Positions 49,221 through 60,407 of a DNA stretch of 64,000 nucleotides are shown one piece after another (the stretch's first letter is position 1; every line of letters begins with the position of its first letter). This stretch comes from Micrococcales bacterium (GTDB taxonomy: Bacteria > Actinomycetota > Actinomycetes > Actinomycetales > Microbacteriaceae): the NCBI GenBank assembly GCA_947452985.1, contig CANGEU010000005.1, positions 1 through 64,000 of the forward strand, in the 5' to 3' direction. Under the pieces are notes generated by a model that was not told the DNA's origin, did no database searches, and worked only from the letters and a program-made list of their open reading frames with translations. The translations under genes were made by a program, and so were the position numbers.

Positions 49221-49765
49221 GACATCAATTCTACGACTTGGGCGGCACATTTAGCCACCTCATCGTTGACTACCTGATAATCAAAGTCTTCCGATGAAGC
49301 GAGTTCAACCTTGGCGGTAGCCAGACGGTTCTGTTGCTCAGCGGCGTCTTCTGTTCCACGTGTGCTGAGTCTTCTTACTAGTTCGTCCCAACTAGGAGGC
49401 TGGATAAAGATGGTAACTGCCTCTGGCATGGCGGCCTTAACCTGCTTAGCGCCTTGGATGTCAATTTCTAGGACGATGTTCTCACCACGCGACAAGGCGT
49501 CCTCAACGGGCTTCCTAGGCGTTCCATAGCGGTTTAAGCCATGAACTGTCGCATATTCCAAAAGCTCATGGTTCTTGATTGCTTGGTCGAATCGTTCCTG
49601 AGTCCAAAAGAAATAGTCAACGCCATCGACTTCACCTGGTCGAGGCGAGCGTGTGGTTGCCGACACCGACAATCGAAACTCGGGATGCTCTGCCAAGAGA
49701 TGGCGAACGACGGTGCCCTTGCCAACCGCAGTAGGGCCAGCAATAACGGCGAGTCTGGAAGTCAT
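49217..49765 (-). CDS. gmk: Guanylate kinase
   Basis: Phosphorylates GMP to GDP. The 182 residues have P-loop [18 protein letters not shown], the GMP-binding [49 protein letters not shown] and [14 protein letters not shown]. It lies 9 bp after pyrF. In many Actinobacteria the small nucleoid protein gene mihF separates these two; it is absent here. Confidence 0.97.
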   Translation of the reverse strand: MTSRLAVIAGPTAVGKGTVVRHLLAEHPEFRLSVSATTRSPRPGEVDGVDYFFWTQERFDQAIKNHELLEYATVHGLNRYGTPRKPVEDALSRGENIVLEIDIQGAKQVKAAMPEAVTIFIQPPSWDELVRRLSTRGTEDAAEQQNRLATAKVELASSEDFDYQVVNDEVAKCAAQVVELMS

Positions 49766-49774
49766 TTCTAAAGC

Positions 49775-50614
49775 CTACTTATTAAGTCCGACGGCTAACT
49801 GTTGATTGGCCTTTTCGATTGAATCGACAATTCCAGTCGGCCCTGCCAGTAGAACTGATCGGGAAACCGAGTAAGCGACGTTCTTGGCCAATCCACCATA
49901 AATCCTCGAAGCATCGGAAAGTAACGCCCCCTGCGCCCCGAAACCAGGTGCAAGAATCGGCACGTTCTGGACAGTTTGATCTATACCGAATGAAGTCAAA
50001 TCGAGGGTTGCACCAAGAACTGCGCCAAAAGGACCAAACTCTTGACCGTTGAGTGCCGAGAGTTGGGACCACTGATCGGCAGCAAGCGAACGATCGTTTA
50101 CGGTTGCCCTTTGAACACTCTCCCCCTGTGCGTTAGAAGTGGCAACCAGTGAGTAGATGCCTTTGCCCTGGGCAATCCACTTTTCGAACACCTCCGAAGT
50201 AGCGCCAAGACCGAGATATGGCGAAACGGTTAAAGCATCGGCGTAGAGTCCGGATTTCTCCCCGAACCAGGCTTCCAAATAGGCGTCCATCGTGGTGCCG
50301 ATGTCGCCTCTCTTGGCATCGGCAATCACTACAAGTCCGTGGCTATGCGCCAACTGTGTCACTTCCGCAAGAACCTCGTAGCCCTTTGCACCGAAACGCT
50401 CGAAAAACGAAACTTGAGGCTTGATGACTGAAACACGTGAGACACAGGCTTCGACAACCACCAAAGAAAATTCGCGCAAGCCGGCGATGTCGTCGGATAA
50501 ACCCCAACTTTGCAACAGTGCCGAGTGTGGATCGATACCGACGCAGAGTTGACCTAAGGCTTCTTGAGCCTCGGTCAACTTCGCACCATACAGATTAGCC
50601 AAGTTTCGCCGCAC
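49775..50614 (-). CDS. pyrF: Orotidine 5'-phosphate decarboxylase, type 2
   Basis: Last step of UMP synthesis. The 279-residue barrel has [17 protein letters not shown], the catalytic [23 protein letters not shown] (Asp-Lys-Asp pattern of the mycobacterial/type 2 group), [11 protein letters not shown] and [13 protein letters not shown]. The listed start is a GTG at 50614. A TTG at 50602 is equally likely, because it would overlap the carB stop by 8 bases (TTGGCTAA) as at many junctions in this window. It closes the pyr gene series. Confidence 0.95.
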   Translation of the reverse strand: MRRNLANLYGAKLTEAQEALGQLCVGIDPHSALLQSWGLSDDIAGLREFSLVVVEACVSRVSVIKPQVSFFERFGAKGYEVLAEVTQLAHSHGLVVIADAKRGDIGTTMDAYLEAWFGEKSGLYADALTVSPYLGLGATSEVFEKWIAQGKGIYSLVATSNAQGESVQRATVNDRSLAADQWSQLSALNGQEFGPFGAVLGATLDLTSFGIDQTVQNVPILAPGFGAQGALLSDASRIYGGLAKNVAYSVSRSVLLAGPTGIVDSIEKANQQLAVGLNK

Positions 50615-53600
50615 GATCTAAGGCGTGTTGCTGTAAGGATCTAACCTCAAATGGTCCGTCGATAACCTTCTCGAAAGAGCCGATTGCCGCACTCAATTGT
50701 GCAATCGTCGTGAAGATTGCCTTGTCCGCTGCAGTTGTGGCTGCTCGAATTTCGTAACCATCTTTACGTGCGGACGATCCGGATGGTGTGTTCACGATTA
50801 CGTCAACCTTCCCATCGTTGATTAGATCAACAATCGAAGGTTGTTCACCTGGACTGGAATGCTTTCGAACGCTTTCTACAGCGATACCGTGGCGCTCTAA
50901 GATTGCGGCAGTACCTTCAGTGGCCAAAATTCTGTAACCGAGCTGCTGCAATCGACGAACCGGCAGAATGACCTGTGGCTTATCGCGGTCGGCAACCGAA
51001 ATAAAGATTGTTCCGCTGGTAGGTAGCGATGTGCCAGCCGCAGCTTGACTCTTCGCAAAAGCGGTTGGGAAATCAACATCCATTCCCATAACTTCTCCGG
51101 TTGAGCGCATTTCTGGGCCGAGAAGTGAATCTACGAATCGACCGTCCTTGGTAGCAAAGCGTTTGAACGGGAGTACCGCTTCCTTTACAGCAATGGCAGA
51201 ACCCGCAGGAATGTGAGTTCCATCTGCTGGTGGTAAGTGACCGCCAGCAACCAATTCGCGAATGGTGCGTCCAACCATCACTAGCGAAGCAGCCTTGGCA
51301 AGGGTGATCCCCAATGCCTTTGAAACGAAAGGCACTGTGCGAGAAGCTCGTGGATTCGCTTCTAGAACGTAAAGCACATCGCTGGCAATCGCGAACTGCA
51401 CATTGATAAGCCCGCGAACCCCAATACCCTTCGCAATCTCCTCAGTGGCTTTTCGAACACGTTCGATTTGGCCAGCAGAAAGGGTAATCGGAGGCAACGT
51501 ACATGAGGAGTCTCCCGAGTGAATACCGGCTTCTTCAATGTGCTCCATTACGCCACCGACATAGAGTTCGTGTCCGTCGTATAGTGCGTCAATGTCAATC
51601 TCAATGGCAGCATCCAAGAATCGGTCTACCAGAAGCGGATAGCCAGGACCGATTAGGCCGTATTCAGCAATTCGGTCGAAGTAGTCAACTAGCGAGTGTT
51701 GGTCGTAAACGATTTCCATACCGCGACCGCCGAGAACGAAAGATGGACGAACCAGAACCGGGTAACCGATTCGGCCGGCAATCTCGGTGGCTTCGGCAAG
51801 GTTGATGGCAATACCGTTGGCTGGAGCAAGCAAGCCTGCGTTATCTAGAATTTCGCTGAACAAGCCACGCTCTTCGGCAAGGTCGATGGCCTCTGGGCTG
51901 GTTCCGAGAATTGGGATGCCGGCTTCCTTCAGGCCCTTAGCGAGTCCAAGTGCGGTTTGACCACCGAGCTGCACGACTACGCCGACAAGCTCACCACTTT
52001 GACTCTCTGCGTGAATAACCTCAAGCACGTCCTCGAGCGTTAGCGGTTCGAAGTACAGGCGATCTGAGGTGTCGTAGTCGGTTGATACCGTTTCTGGGTT
52101 GCAGTTGATCATGATGGTTTCAAAACCAGCATCCGAAAGCGCGAACGAGGCGTGAACACATGAATAGTCGAACTCAACACCCTGACCAATGCGGTTTGGT
52201 CCGGAACCGAGAATCACTACTTTGCGACGGTCCGAAGGAATAACTTCGGTTTCCTGCTCGTAGGTTGAGTAGTGGTAAGGAGTAAGAGCTGGGAATTCCC
52301 CAGCACAGGTGTCCACGGTCTTGTAGACCGGGCGAAGACCAAGTGAGTGTCGGATTGCACGGACGTCAGACTCACTGAGTGAACGAAGCGAAGCGAGTTG
52401 TGCATCGCTGAAACCATGTTCTTTACCCAATTTGATTACTTCATCATTGAGCTCTGGAGCTGACTGAATAGTTTCAGCGACCTCGTTTATTAGAACGATT
52501 TGGTCGATGAACCATGGGTCAATCTTGGTTGCCTCAAATACCTGCTCAGGGGTTGCACCTAAACGCAATGCCTGCTGAACAGTGACGATTCGACCATCGG
52601 TCGGAACCTTTGAGATTTCAACAAGTTCAGCAGCAGACTTGGTTTGCTCTCCCCAGTGGAAAGATGAGCCCTTCTTTTCTAGCGAGCGGAGAGCCTTCTG
52701 GAGAGCCTGGCTATAGTTTCGACCAATTGCCATGGCCTCACCCACCGACTTCATGGTGGTGGTTAGAGTGGCATCGGCGGCTGGGAACTTCTCAAAAGCA
52801 AAACGAGGTACCTTCACAACGATGTAGTCGAGAGTCGGTTCGAAGCTTGCTGGAGTCACACGCGTGATGTCGTTCGGGATTTCATCCAGGGTGTAACCGA
52901 TTGCAAGTTTCGCTGCAATCTTGGCAATTGGGAATCCTGTTGCTTTAGATGCGAGAGCCGACGAACGGCTTACGCGAGGATTCATCTCAATGACGATTAC
53001 GCGACCATCGCTAGGGTCCACAGCGAACTGAATGTTGCAACCGCCGGTGTCTACACCGACGTCGCGAATAATTCGAATACCGATGTCGCGGAGGTTCTGA
53101 AACTCACGGTCGGTAAGAGTCAACGCAGGTGCAACGGTAATCGAGTCACCGGTGTGAACACCAACCGGATCAACGTTTTCAATCGAACAAACTACGACGG
53201 TGTTGTCGGCAGTGTCGCGCATGAGTTCTAGTTCGTACTCTTTCCAACCGAGAATCGACTCTTCGAGTAGAACTTCGGTGGTCGGGCTGGCCTGTAGACC
53301 GGCACCGGCAATGCGTCTGAGATCTTCTTCGTTATAAGCAAAACCGGAACCAAGTCCACCCATTGTGAACGAAGGACGCACCACCATTGGGTAACCGAGA
53401 ACGTCAACCGCCGCGATCACTTCGTCCATGGTGTGGGCGATTACAGACCTGGCGACATCGGCGCCGGCATCGAGAACCAACTGCTTGAAGATCTGACGGT
53501 CTTCACCCTTTTTGATGGCATCAACCTTCGCACCGATTAGTTCAACGTTGTACTTATCTAAGATGCCTAGCTCGTGAAGCGACATCGCCGCGTTAAGCGC

Positions 53601-53882
53601 TGTCTGGCCACCAAGGGTAGGCAAGATTGCGTCTGGCTTTTCCTTGATAATGATGCTCTCGATGATTTCTGGAGTAATCGGCTCAACATAAGTTGCGTCG
53701 GCAAAGTCAGGGTCGGTCATGATGGTTGCAGGGTTTGAGTTCACCAAAATGACTCGGATTCCCTCTTCGCGAAGAACGCGGCAGGCTTGCGTGCCCGAGT
53801 AGTCGAACTCACATGCCTGACCGATGACAATCGGACCGGAGCCGATAACGAGTACTGATTTGATGTCGCTGCGCTTAGGCAT
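50595..53882 (-). CDS. carB: Carbamoyl-phosphate synthase large subunit
   Basis: Makes carbamoyl phosphate from bicarbonate, two ATP and ammonia tunnelled from CarA, for arginine and pyrimidine synthesis. The 1095 residues contain two homologous ATP-grasp halves: [21 protein letters not shown] and [19 protein letters not shown] in the first, [21 protein letters not shown] and [19 protein letters not shown] in the second. A C-terminal allosteric domain includes [10 protein letters not shown] and [18 protein letters not shown]. It overlaps carA by 8 bases (ATGCCTAA). Confidence 0.98.
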   Translation of the reverse strand: MPKRSDIKSVLVIGSGPIVIGQACEFDYSGTQACRVLREEGIRVILVNSNPATIMTDPDFADATYVEPITPEIIESIIIKEKPDAILPTLGGQTALNAAMSLHELGILDKYNVELIGAKVDAIKKGEDRQIFKQLVLDAGADVARSVIAHTMDEVIAAVDVLGYPMVVRPSFTMGGLGSGFAYNEEDLRRIAGAGLQASPTTEVLLEESILGWKEYELELMRDTADNTVVVCSIENVDPVGVHTGDSITVAPALTLTDREFQNLRDIGIRIIRDVGVDTGGCNIQFAVDPSDGRVIVIEMNPRVSRSSALASKATGFPIAKIAAKLAIGYTLDEIPNDITRVTPASFEPTLDYIVVKVPRFAFEKFPAADATLTTTMKSVGEAMAIGRNYSQALQKALRSLEKKGSSFHWGEQTKSAAELVEISKVPTDGRIVTVQQALRLGATPEQVFEATKIDPWFIDQIVLINEVAETIQSAPELNDEVIKLGKEHGFSDAQLASLRSLSESDVRAIRHSLGLRPVYKTVDTCAGEFPALTPYHYSTYEQETEVIPSDRRKVVILGSGPNRIGQGVEFDYSCVHASFALSDAGFETIMINCNPETVSTDYDTSDRLYFEPLTLEDVLEVIHAESQSGELVGVVVQLGGQTALGLAKGLKEAGIPILGTSPEAIDLAEERGLFSEILDNAGLLAPANGIAINLAEATEIAGRIGYPVLVRPSFVLGGRGMEIVYDQHSLVDYFDRIAEYGLIGPGYPLLVDRFLDAAIEIDIDALYDGHELYVGGVMEHIEEAGIHSGDSSCTLPPITLSAGQIERVRKATEEIAKGIGVRGLINVQFAIASDVLYVLEANPRASRTVPFVSKALGITLAKAASLVMVGRTIRELVAGGHLPPADGTHIPAGSAIAVKEAVLPFKRFATKDGRFVDSLLGPEMRSTGEVMGMDVDFPTAFAKSQAAAGTSLPTSGTIFISVADRDKPQVILPVRRLQQLGYRILATEGTAAILERHGIAVESVRKHSSPGEQPSIVDLINDGKVDVIVNTPSGSSARKDGYEIRAATTAADKAIFTTIAQLSAAIGSFEKVIDGPFEVRSLQQHALDRAAKLG

Positions 53883-55011
53883 TAGCGGCCTTTCGGTTGT
53901 TGCTGATGAGTTCGATTAGACGGTCGAACAGGTAGTTCGAGTCGTGTGGACCGGCGGCCGCTTCTGGGTGGTATTGAACCGAATAGGCTGGAATGTCGAC
54001 GCACTCAAGACCTTCAACGACGTCGTCATTCAGAGAAACGTGGCTTACTTTCACGCGGCCGAAGCCGGCAGGCGAGTCAACTTCAGGACCGCCCTCCACC
54101 TTTACCGCGAATCCGTGGTTGTGAGCAGTTACCTCAACCTTTCCGGTCCGTCGGTCTAGAACCGGCTGGTTGATACCACGGTGACCGAAAGCTAACTTGT
54201 AGGTTTCAAAGCCAAGCGCACGTCCGAGTAACTGATTTCCAAAGCAGATTCCAAAGAACGGTGTTTTGGTCTTCAAGATTTCTTGAAGTGTTTCAACCTG
54301 AGTTGCCGCGGTTTCTGGGTCTCCGGGACCGTTTGAGTAGAAAACTGCATCTGGGTTGGTCTCAAGCAAAGTGGCTGCGTTTGAGGTTGCGGGATAAACG
54401 TGAACTTCTAGACCTCGGGCGGTCATGTTCTCAATGGTCGAGGCTTTGATCCCTAAATCCAAGATTGCGACCTTGCCAAATTCGGCACCTTCAGCAGCTA
54501 CAACGTACTTAGCTGCGGTTGAAACCACATCGCTTAGTGAAAGACCCTGCATCTTTTTTGCCGACTGCACTTCAGCAACGAGTTCCTCAACCGGGGCGTT
54601 AGCCTTCTCGCCAGAGAAAACTCCACCGCGCATAACGCCACGATCACGCAGATGACGGGTTAGCGCACGAGTGTCAAGGCCGCGAATGCCAACCACGCCA
54701 TATTTCACTAGTTCGTTGTCTAAAGAGTCTTCGCTGCGGAAGTTTGAAACAATACGAGATGCATCGCGAACCACGTAGCCAGCCACCCATACCTTCGACG
54801 ATTCCTCATCGCGAGAGTTAACGCCGGTATTTCCAATGTGAGGAGCGGTCTGAACCACAATCTGACCTGCGTAGCTTGGGTCGGTAAGGGTTTCCTGATA
54901 ACCAGTCATTCCGGTACAGAAGACCACTTCACCGAGTGTTTGTCCCTCGGAACCGTAGCTGTAGCCTGTGAAGACTTTGCCGTCTTCTAGCACCAAAAGC
55001 GCTTTACTCAT
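53875..55011 (-). CDS. carA: Carbamoyl-phosphate synthase small subunit
   Basis: Glutaminase subunit. The 378 residues comprise an N-terminal CPSase domain ([35 protein letters not shown]) and a class I amidotransferase domain. The latter has catalytic Cys in [28 protein letters not shown], and the His-Glu pair in [16 protein letters not shown]. It follows pyrC by 2 bp. The short membrane or PH-like gene often found between pyrC and carA in relatives is not present. Confidence 0.98.
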   Translation of the reverse strand: MSKALLVLEDGKVFTGYSYGSEGQTLGEVVFCTGMTGYQETLTDPSYAGQIVVQTAPHIGNTGVNSRDEESSKVWVAGYVVRDASRIVSNFRSEDSLDNELVKYGVVGIRGLDTRALTRHLRDRGVMRGGVFSGEKANAPVEELVAEVQSAKKMQGLSLSDVVSTAAKYVVAAEGAEFGKVAILDLGIKASTIENMTARGLEVHVYPATSNAATLLETNPDAVFYSNGPGDPETAATQVETLQEILKTKTPFFGICFGNQLLGRALGFETYKLAFGHRGINQPVLDRRTGKVEVTAHNHGFAVKVEGGPEVDSPAGFGRVKVSHVSLNDDVVEGLECVDIPAYSVQYHPEAAAGPHDSNYLFDRLIELISNNRKAANA

Positions 55012-55013
55012 GA

Positions 55014-56294
55014 TTATGCCTTCCCTGTCAGTGCGCCATCGCGAACTGTGAATTTGCCTTTGAAGATTGTGTGGGTAACACGTCCAGGGAGTGTCATCCC
55101 ACGAAACGGCTGGTTGTTACTCTTGCTGGCCCCACCATCAATAACCGTGGTGTTAGCCTTCGGGTCGATAAGTGTCAGATTAGCAAGTGAACCCGCAACG
55201 ATTTCCTGGCCCTGCGTTGCCAGACCGCTGATTTGTGCCGGAACGATTGACAGCACCTGCGACAGACGCTCCCACGAAGACTTGCCACTTTCGATTAGAA
55301 CTAACTGGGCAATCGAAGCCGCGGTTTCTAACCCAAGCATGCCGAATGCAGCATTGCTCCACTCGCACTGCTTCGCCTCGTCAGGGTGTGGCGCGTGGTC
55401 TGTGCCAATTACATCGATAGTTCCATCGATGAGGGCATCTCGAAGGGCCTCAACATCAGCCTGAGTTCGAAGCGGAGGGTTGACTTTATAAACCGGATCA
55501 TAAGTGCGAGCGAGTTCCTCGGTGAGAAGCAAGTGGTGAGGAGTTACCTCTGCAGTTACCTGCACTCCCCTAGCCTTTCCAAGACGAATCTGTTCGATTG
55601 AACCCTTGGTTGAAACGTGACAAACATGTAACCTGGAGCCGGTCAACTCCGCCAACATGATGTCGCGAGCAATGATTGATTCCTCGGCTACACCAGGCCA
55701 ACCAGCCAAACCGAGTTCAGCCGACACTACACCATCATTCATCTGTGCGTTTTGAGTAAGTCTTGGCTCTTGAGCGTGCTGGGCGATAACGCCGTCGAAA
55801 GTTTTGACATAGGCAAGTGCACGGCGCATTACCAGCGCGTCACTCACACACTTGCCGTCATCGCTAAAAATGGTCACGTTAGCCTTTGAAGCGTTCATGC
55901 TGCCCATTTCAGACAACTTTTCACCTTCGAGCCCGATGGTGACGGCACCAATTGGCTGAACCTCAACCAGCCCTGCCTCTTCCCCAAGACGCTGAACCTG
56001 CTCCACGACACCAGCATTATCGGACACTGGCATGGTGTTAGCCATTGGGTGAACTGCGGTGTAACCGCCCTTTGCGGCTGCCTGCGAGCCGGTCAGAACC
56101 GTTTCGCTCTGTTCGAAGCCAGGCTGTCTCAAGTGGGTGTGCAGGTCAACAAAACCTGGTAGCAAAACAAGACCGGAGCAATCGATAATTTCACCGTGCT
56201 CGTCGTGACCAACTGCAGTGATGTGTTCACCATCAATGGAAACATTGGCCGTCTTACCGTTTGCCAAAGTTACGTTCTTCAATGTGACGCTCAT
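55014..56294 (-). CDS. pyrC: Dihydroorotase
   Basis: Third step of pyrimidine synthesis, cyclising carbamoyl aspartate. The 426-residue amidohydrolase has metal ligands in [15 protein letters not shown], substrate-site [33 protein letters not shown] and the catalytic Asp in [15 protein letters not shown]. It is the long, class I type seen in Actinobacteria. It starts directly after the pyrB stop with no intervening base. Confidence 0.97.
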   Translation of the reverse strand: MSVTLKNVTLANGKTANVSIDGEHITAVGHDEHGEIIDCSGLVLLPGFVDLHTHLRQPGFEQSETVLTGSQAAAKGGYTAVHPMANTMPVSDNAGVVEQVQRLGEEAGLVEVQPIGAVTIGLEGEKLSEMGSMNASKANVTIFSDDGKCVSDALVMRRALAYVKTFDGVIAQHAQEPRLTQNAQMNDGVVSAELGLAGWPGVAEESIIARDIMLAELTGSRLHVCHVSTKGSIEQIRLGKARGVQVTAEVTPHHLLLTEELARTYDPVYKVNPPLRTQADVEALRDALIDGTIDVIGTDHAPHPDEAKQCEWSNAAFGMLGLETAASIAQLVLIESGKSSWERLSQVLSIVPAQISGLATQGQEIVAGSLANLTLIDPKANTTVIDGGASKSNNQPFRGMTLPGRVTHTIFKGKFTVRDGALTGKA

Positions 56295-57248
56295 TTACGC
56301 GTTCCTCTCATTGCCAACAAGGTGATACAAAACAGCCATGCGGGCGCTAACACCATTGCGAACCTGCTCTAAAACTGTGGAATTAGGACCGTCCGCGCAG
56401 TAACTGTCAATTTCAAGGCCACGGTTCATTGGCCCAGGGTGCATGACCAACGTGTCGGGCTTCATTCGCTCAAAGCGCTCGCGGTTGAGGCCCCAAAGCT
56501 TCGCGTATTCGGCCTCGCTCGGGAAGAAAGCCGCATGCATTCTCTCGCTCTGAACACGGAGCATCATAACCGCGTCAAACTGGTGTTCCTCGATGGCGTG
56601 ATCGAAATTGTGGAATGAACTAACCGCTTGCTGGCCAAGAGCTTTAGGTAGAAGCGTGGGCGGTGCAATTAGGTGGACTCGAGCCCCTAGAGTCTTCAAA
56701 AGAATGAGGTTACTTCTGGCAACACGACTGTGAGCGATGTCTCCGACAATCGCAACGTTAACTCCGTCAAGTCCCTTCCCGTTGGCCGCACCAAAAAGGC
56801 GTGAACGAAGCGTGTATGCGTCCAGCAAGGCCTGTGTAGGGTGCTCGTGGGTTCCATCTCCAGCGTTGATTACCGAGCCGTCGAACCAGCCACTTTGTGC
56901 AAGCGTCTGTGCTGCACCGGAAGCGCTATGACGCATAACCACGATATCCGCGGAAATCGCAGCCAAAGTCTGAACAGTGTCTTTCAAACTCTCGCCCTTA
57001 GAGACACTTGAACCCTTAGCGGTCACGTTTACAACATCTGCTGAAAGGCGCTTTTCGGCAACTTCGAAGGAGACACGGGTTCTAGTTGAGTCCTCATAGA
57101 AGAGATTCACAACTGTTTTACCGCGAAGGGTTGGAAGCTTCTTTACTTCACGTTCGCTAACCGAAGCCATTTCAGCCGTGGTGTCTAGTAATTCAATGGC
57201 GTCGACTCGACTGAGATCGGCAGCTGAGACTAAGTGTTTTAGATTCAT
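56295..57248 (-). CDS. pyrB: Aspartate carbamoyltransferase
   Basis: Catalyses the first committed pyrimidine step. The 317 residues show carbamoyl-phosphate loops [20 protein letters not shown] and [14 protein letters not shown], then [44 protein letters not shown] and [12 protein letters not shown]. No pyrI regulatory subunit gene is present; control is expected through PyrR. The ATG overlaps the pyrR stop as ATGA. Confidence 0.98.
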   Translation of the reverse strand: MNLKHLVSAADLSRVDAIELLDTTAEMASVSEREVKKLPTLRGKTVVNLFYEDSTRTRVSFEVAEKRLSADVVNVTAKGSSVSKGESLKDTVQTLAAISADIVVMRHSASGAAQTLAQSGWFDGSVINAGDGTHEHPTQALLDAYTLRSRLFGAANGKGLDGVNVAIVGDIAHSRVARSNLILLKTLGARVHLIAPPTLLPKALGQQAVSSFHNFDHAIEEHQFDAVMMLRVQSERMHAAFFPSEAEYAKLWGLNRERFERMKPDTLVMHPGPMNRGLEIDSYCADGPNSTVLEQVRNGVSARMAVLYHLVGNERNA

Positions 57249-57784
57249 CCCTCAATCACCACAGCATTCTCGGTATCTGACTCATCTAAACGAACCTGAA
57301 TGCGCTCGTCCAGTGAAGTTGGAAGGTTTTTGCCAACATAATCGGCACGTATTGGAAGTTCCCGATGCCCACGGTCAATCAAAACGGCAAGCCTGACGGC
57401 ACTTGGGCGCCCAAACTCATTGAGAGCGTCCAACCCCGCTCGCACAGTGCGTCCACTAAAAAGAACGTCATCTACGAGTACTACGGTTTTTCCGTCAATT
57501 CCGGAAACCGGAAGCGTTGTCTGGGTTATTTCCTTGCCTGGCTTTGAAGCCAGGTCGTCACGGAAAAGGGTCACATCAAGGCGGCCGTGGGACGTTGCCG
57601 CGTCGAAGTCTGGGTAACTAGTCTCAATGGATTTCGCGATACGCTCGGCAAGCCAAACCCCTCGAGTTGGAATTCCCAAAATGAGGAGATTTGCTGTGCC
57701 GCGATTGGCTTCGACGATTTCATGGGAAATGCGAGTGACAGCGCGATCTATGTCGCTGCTAGTCAAGACGGTGCGTGTGGACAC
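57245..57784 (-). CDS. pyrR: PyrR regulatory protein / uracil phosphoribosyltransferase
   Basis: UMP-responsive RNA-binding regulator of pyr genes with weak uracil phosphoribosyltransferase activity. The 179 residues have the PRTase fold, with [37 protein letters not shown] (PRPP loop) and [22 protein letters not shown]. The start is a GTG at 57784 placed 5 bases after AGGAGG (57790-57795). The GTG at 57790 overlaps that Shine-Dalgarno and is unlikely. A PyrR-binding-loop-like hairpin sits over the ribosome-binding site. It heads pyrR-B-C-carA-B-pyrF. Confidence 0.96.
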   Translation of the reverse strand: MSTRTVLTSSDIDRAVTRISHEIVEANRGTANLLILGIPTRGVWLAERIAKSIETSYPDFDAATSHGRLDVTLFRDDLASKPGKEITQTTLPVSGIDGKTVVLVDDVLFSGRTVRAGLDALNEFGRPSAVRLAVLIDRGHRELPIRADYVGKNLPTSLDERIQVRLDESDTENAVVIEG

Positions 57785-57791
57785 GCCCACC

Positions 57792-57824
57792 TCCTTCTCC
57801 GCCTCACAGGACGGTTTTAAAGGA
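57792..57824 (-). promoter_or_regulatory. PyrR-binding-loop-like hairpin over the pyrR Shine-Dalgarno
   Basis: Read on the minus strand, a lower stem pairs TCCTT (57820-57824) with AAGGA (57792-57796), the core of the AAGGAGG ribosome-binding site. An internal bulge TAAAA/AG follows, then an upper stem CCG(T)CC/GGCGG and a TGTGA loop. The segment CGTCCTGTGAGGCG closely resembles the PyrR-binding consensus (ARUCCNGNGAGGYU), and the bulged two-stem shape matches known binding loops. There is no terminator, so translational repression by PyrR-UMP is expected, as established for the mycobacterial pyr leader. Confidence 0.8.
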
Positions 57825-57841
57825 TGTTTGTATAAGTGTAA

Positions 57842-58258
57842 CTAAAGTGCTTTGCGTGTGCCAGCAACGCGCGACAAAAGCCCGTTGATGAATCCGCCGG
57901 ACTCTTCAGTTGAGTATTCCTTAGCAAGTTCAACCGCTTCATTTACTACTACAGCTGACGGAGCGTCCGAGTGCATGATTTCCCAGATGGCTACACGCAA
58001 GATGGCACGGTCAACATTTGGCATGCGCTCAATCGACCAACCTTCGGAATAGGTTTCTAGAAGCTCATCGATCTCGTCATAGTTTTCGATGACGCCGATA
58101 ACAATTTCCTTGGCGTAATCAAAGATAGGCTCTTGGTTCTGGCGATCGGCTACCTGTTCACGAGTTTGTTCAAGCAGAGTTTCTGGAGAAACCTTACGCA
58201 AATCTGCCGCGAAAATGGCGTCTACTGCGCGCTTTCTGGCCTTACTTCTGGAACTCAC
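57842..58258 (-). CDS. nusB: Transcription antitermination factor NusB
   Basis: RNA-binding antitermination protein acting with NusE on rRNA operons. The 138-residue helical protein has SSRSKARKRAVDAIFAADL at the N terminus and the family C-terminal pattern DRAILRVAIWEIM, SAVVVNEAVELAKEYSTEESGGFINGLL. The start is GTG, 1 bp after the efp stop. The bldD gene that separates nusB from pyrR in Streptomyces is absent. Confidence 0.97.
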   Translation of the reverse strand: MSSRSKARKRAVDAIFAADLRKVSPETLLEQTREQVADRQNQEPIFDYAKEIVIGVIENYDEIDELLETYSEGWSIERMPNVDRAILRVAIWEIMHSDAPSAVVVNEAVELAKEYSTEESGGFINGLLSRVAGTRKAL

Positions 58259-58259
58259 C

Positions 58260-58823
58260 CTAGTCGCGTTCGCGACCGAGGTACTCGCCAGTGCGGGTAT
58301 CTACTTTGACGCGGGTGTTGTTCTCAACGAAGAGTGGCACCTGGATCTCAAGACCAGTTTCGAGAGTTGCTGGCTTGGTACCACCGGTTGAGCGGTCGCC
58401 CTGAAGGCCAGGCTCGGTGTAAGTGATAGTTAGAACTACCGACGAAGGAAGTTCTACGTAAATTGGGTTTCCTTCGTGCAGTGCCACAGTCGCTCCCTGA
58501 TTCTCCAGTAGGTAACCGGCTGCTTCCGCAACAACCTCAGGGCTAAGTTCCACCTGCTCGTAAGTTCCCTTGTCCATGAAAATGAACGATGAGCCATCGT
58601 TGTATAGGTATTCCATGTCGCGCTTGTCAACATTTGCGGTCTCAACCTTGGTACCGGCGTTGAAAGTCTTGTCGACTACCTTGCCAGACATCACGCTCTT
58701 CAACTTGGTGCGAACGAAAGCTGGACCTTTACCTGGCTTTACGTGCTGGAATTCGACGACGGTCCAAAGTTGTCCGTCGATGTTAAGAACCATGCCGTTC
58801 TTTAGGTCGTTAGAAGTTGCCAC
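58260..58823 (-). CDS. efp: Translation elongation factor P
   Basis: Relieves ribosome stalling at polyproline. The 187 residues comprise three beta-barrel domains: a KOW-like N domain and two OB domains ending in YLGRERD. The tip loop is [12 protein letters not shown] with Lys32; the PGKGP form is known from Actinobacteria, where the lysine works without modification. The GTG start is preceded by GCGAGG with a 7-base spacer. It heads efp-nusB after a 54-bp gap from aroQ. Confidence 0.97.
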   Translation of the reverse strand: MATSNDLKNGMVLNIDGQLWTVVEFQHVKPGKGPAFVRTKLKSVMSGKVVDKTFNAGTKVETANVDKRDMEYLYNDGSSFIFMDKGTYEQVELSPEVVAEAAGYLLENQGATVALHEGNPIYVELPSSVVLTITYTEPGLQGDRSTGGTKPATLETGLEIQVPLFVENNTRVKVDTRTGEYLGRERD

Positions 58824-58877
58824 GAAAATGCCTCGCTTGTTGAGTGGGATTGTTGTTTATAAGTTTACTGGGAAGGC

Positions 58878-59309
58878 TTAGACGATTGCGCCTAGTGCCA
58901 AGAGATATCCCTTAATTCCCAGACCAGCGATTACACCGGTTGCGACACCGCTAATCACCGAATTGTGACGGAAGGACTCTCGGGCGTGAGGGTTCGAGAT
59001 ATGGACTTCGATGAGTTTCAGGCCAGCCTTGGTGACTAGCGCCGAAGCGTCGCGAAGCGAGTAAGAATAGTGAGTGAACGCGGCCGGGTTGATTACAACA
59101 TGTGATCCAGTGTCGACAGCCTCATGAAGCCAGTGGATCAACTCGGTTTCCGAGTCGCTTTGGCGAACATCAACATCAAGCCCAAGTTGCTCGGCAACCT
59201 CTAAAACTTGAGACTTTAGTTCGGCAAAGTTCAACGACCCATAGATTTCAGGCTCGCGAGATCCAAGCCGTCCTAGGTTTGGCCCATTTAGTACAAGAAC
59301 TTTGCTCAT
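58878..59309 (-). CDS. aroQ: 3-Dehydroquinate dehydratase, type II
   Basis: Third shikimate step, dehydrating 3-dehydroquinate. The 143-residue flavodoxin-like protein forms dodecamers in homologues. Motifs are [20 protein letters not shown] (active-site Tyr and Arg), [33 protein letters not shown] and [18 protein letters not shown] (catalytic His). It lies 9 bp after aroB. Confidence 0.98.
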   Translation of the reverse strand: MSKVLVLNGPNLGRLGSREPEIYGSLNFAELKSQVLEVAEQLGLDVDVRQSDSETELIHWLHEAVDTGSHVVINPAAFTHYSYSLRDASALVTKAGLKLIEVHISNPHARESFRHNSVISGVATGVIAGLGIKGYLLALGAIV

Positions 59310-59318
59310 TACTAAAGG

Positions 59319-60407
59319 TTATCGGTTCGGGGAGGTGATTTCACCATAGGCACTAGATAGCGCTTCGTCGGTAGGCGCAGTGATAATTCGAGGTCGCCCG
59401 ATTCCATCGAGGGCCACGAATCGCAAAGCTCCCCCGCGAGACTTCTTGTCACGACGCATTGCTTCGAGTAGCTGCTGAAAACGACCGCCCCGGTAGGTTG
59501 TTGGCAAACCGAGTGAAGTGAAGATTCGCTCCTGGCGCTCCAAGAGTGACACGGGTGTGTTCCCAAGTAGTAAACCAAGCTGAGCCACAAACATCATGCC
59601 CACGGCGATTGCGGCGCCATGTCTCCATTGGAATTTCTCGACAAGCTCAATGGCGTGGCCAAATGTGTGACCATAATTTAGGACTTCTCGCTCCCCCGCC
59701 TCTTTAAAATCTGCAGAGACTACACGCGCTTTGACAGCAATGCAGCGTTCCACAATTTCTCGGAAGGTGGAAGAGTTCACGTCTGTCGAGCTCTCAAAAT
59801 CGCTTTCTAGGAGCTCGAGGATGCGCTCATCTGAAATGAAACCGTACTTAGCAACTTCGCCGAAACCGGAAATCAGCTCGATACGAGGAAGAGTTTCTAA
59901 CGTGTCCAAATCACAGACAACCGCTTTTGGTGCGTAAAAAGCACCAACGAGGTTTTTACCTTCCGCGGTATTGATTCCTGTCTTGCCACCGACAGCCGCG
60001 TCCACCATTCCCAACAAGGTTGTAGGAATTGCAATGTAGGCAACACCTCGTAGCCACGTGGACGCTACAAAGCCAGCAAGATCGGTTGTACTTCCGCCAC
60101 CAAAACCGATAATTGCATCGCTGCGGGTGAAGTCCATCTTGCCCATGATTCCCCAACACCAGGCGGCAACCTCAACACGTTTAGCATCCTCCCCATCGGA
60201 AACCCCAGCCTGGAAAACCTCAAGGCCAGAATTTCGGAGCTCTTCAGCTAAAACATCTGCGCTGGTTTGTAGCGCGAGTGGATGAACTAATAGAACTTTT
60301 TGGGTGACCTGAGGGATCAGAGGTCGAATCTCTCCAAGAAGGCCACGGCCCACAAGAATTTCGTAGGCATCCACTCCAGTTACTTGGATACGAGTAATTT
60401 CAGACAA
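59319..60407 (-). CDS. aroB: 3-Dehydroquinate synthase
   Basis: Second shikimate step, NAD-assisted cyclisation of DAHP. Motifs are GFGGGSTTDLAGFVASTWLRG (NAD site), IPTTLLGMVDAAVGGKTGIN and GAFYAPKAVVCDLDTL. Zinc ligands lie in SGFGEVAKYGFI (Glu), LNYGHTFGHAIE (His) and FQWRHGAAIAVGM (His). I chose the TTG at 60407 (362 residues) because it overlaps the aroK stop by 8 bases (TTGTCTGA) with GGAAG upstream. A TTG at 60428 is the alternative. Confidence 0.94.
   Translation of the reverse strand: MSEITRIQVTGVDAYEILVGRGLLGEIRPLIPQVTQKVLLVHPLALQTSADVLAEELRNSGLEVFQAGVSDGEDAKRVEVAAWCWGIMGKMDFTRSDAIIGFGGGSTTDLAGFVASTWLRGVAYIAIPTTLLGMVDAAVGGKTGINTAEGKNLVGAFYAPKAVVCDLDTLETLPRIELISGFGEVAKYGFISDERILELLESDFESSTDVNSSTFREIVERCIAVKARVVSADFKEAGEREVLNYGHTFGHAIELVEKFQWRHGAAIAVGMMFVAQLGLLLGNTPVSLLERQERIFTSLGLPTTYRGGRFQQLLEAMRRDKKSRGGALRFVALDGIGRPRIITAPTDEALSSAYGEITSPNR

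Noticed and set aside
55048-55464. 138-codon plus-strand frame
   Set aside because: Antisense to pyrC; no recognisable motif or translation signal.
57835-57840. TACACT as the -10 box of pyrR
   Set aside because: The hexamer fits TANNNT, but no -35 partner lies at 16-18 bases and read-through from nusB is equally likely, so it is not listed as a promoter.
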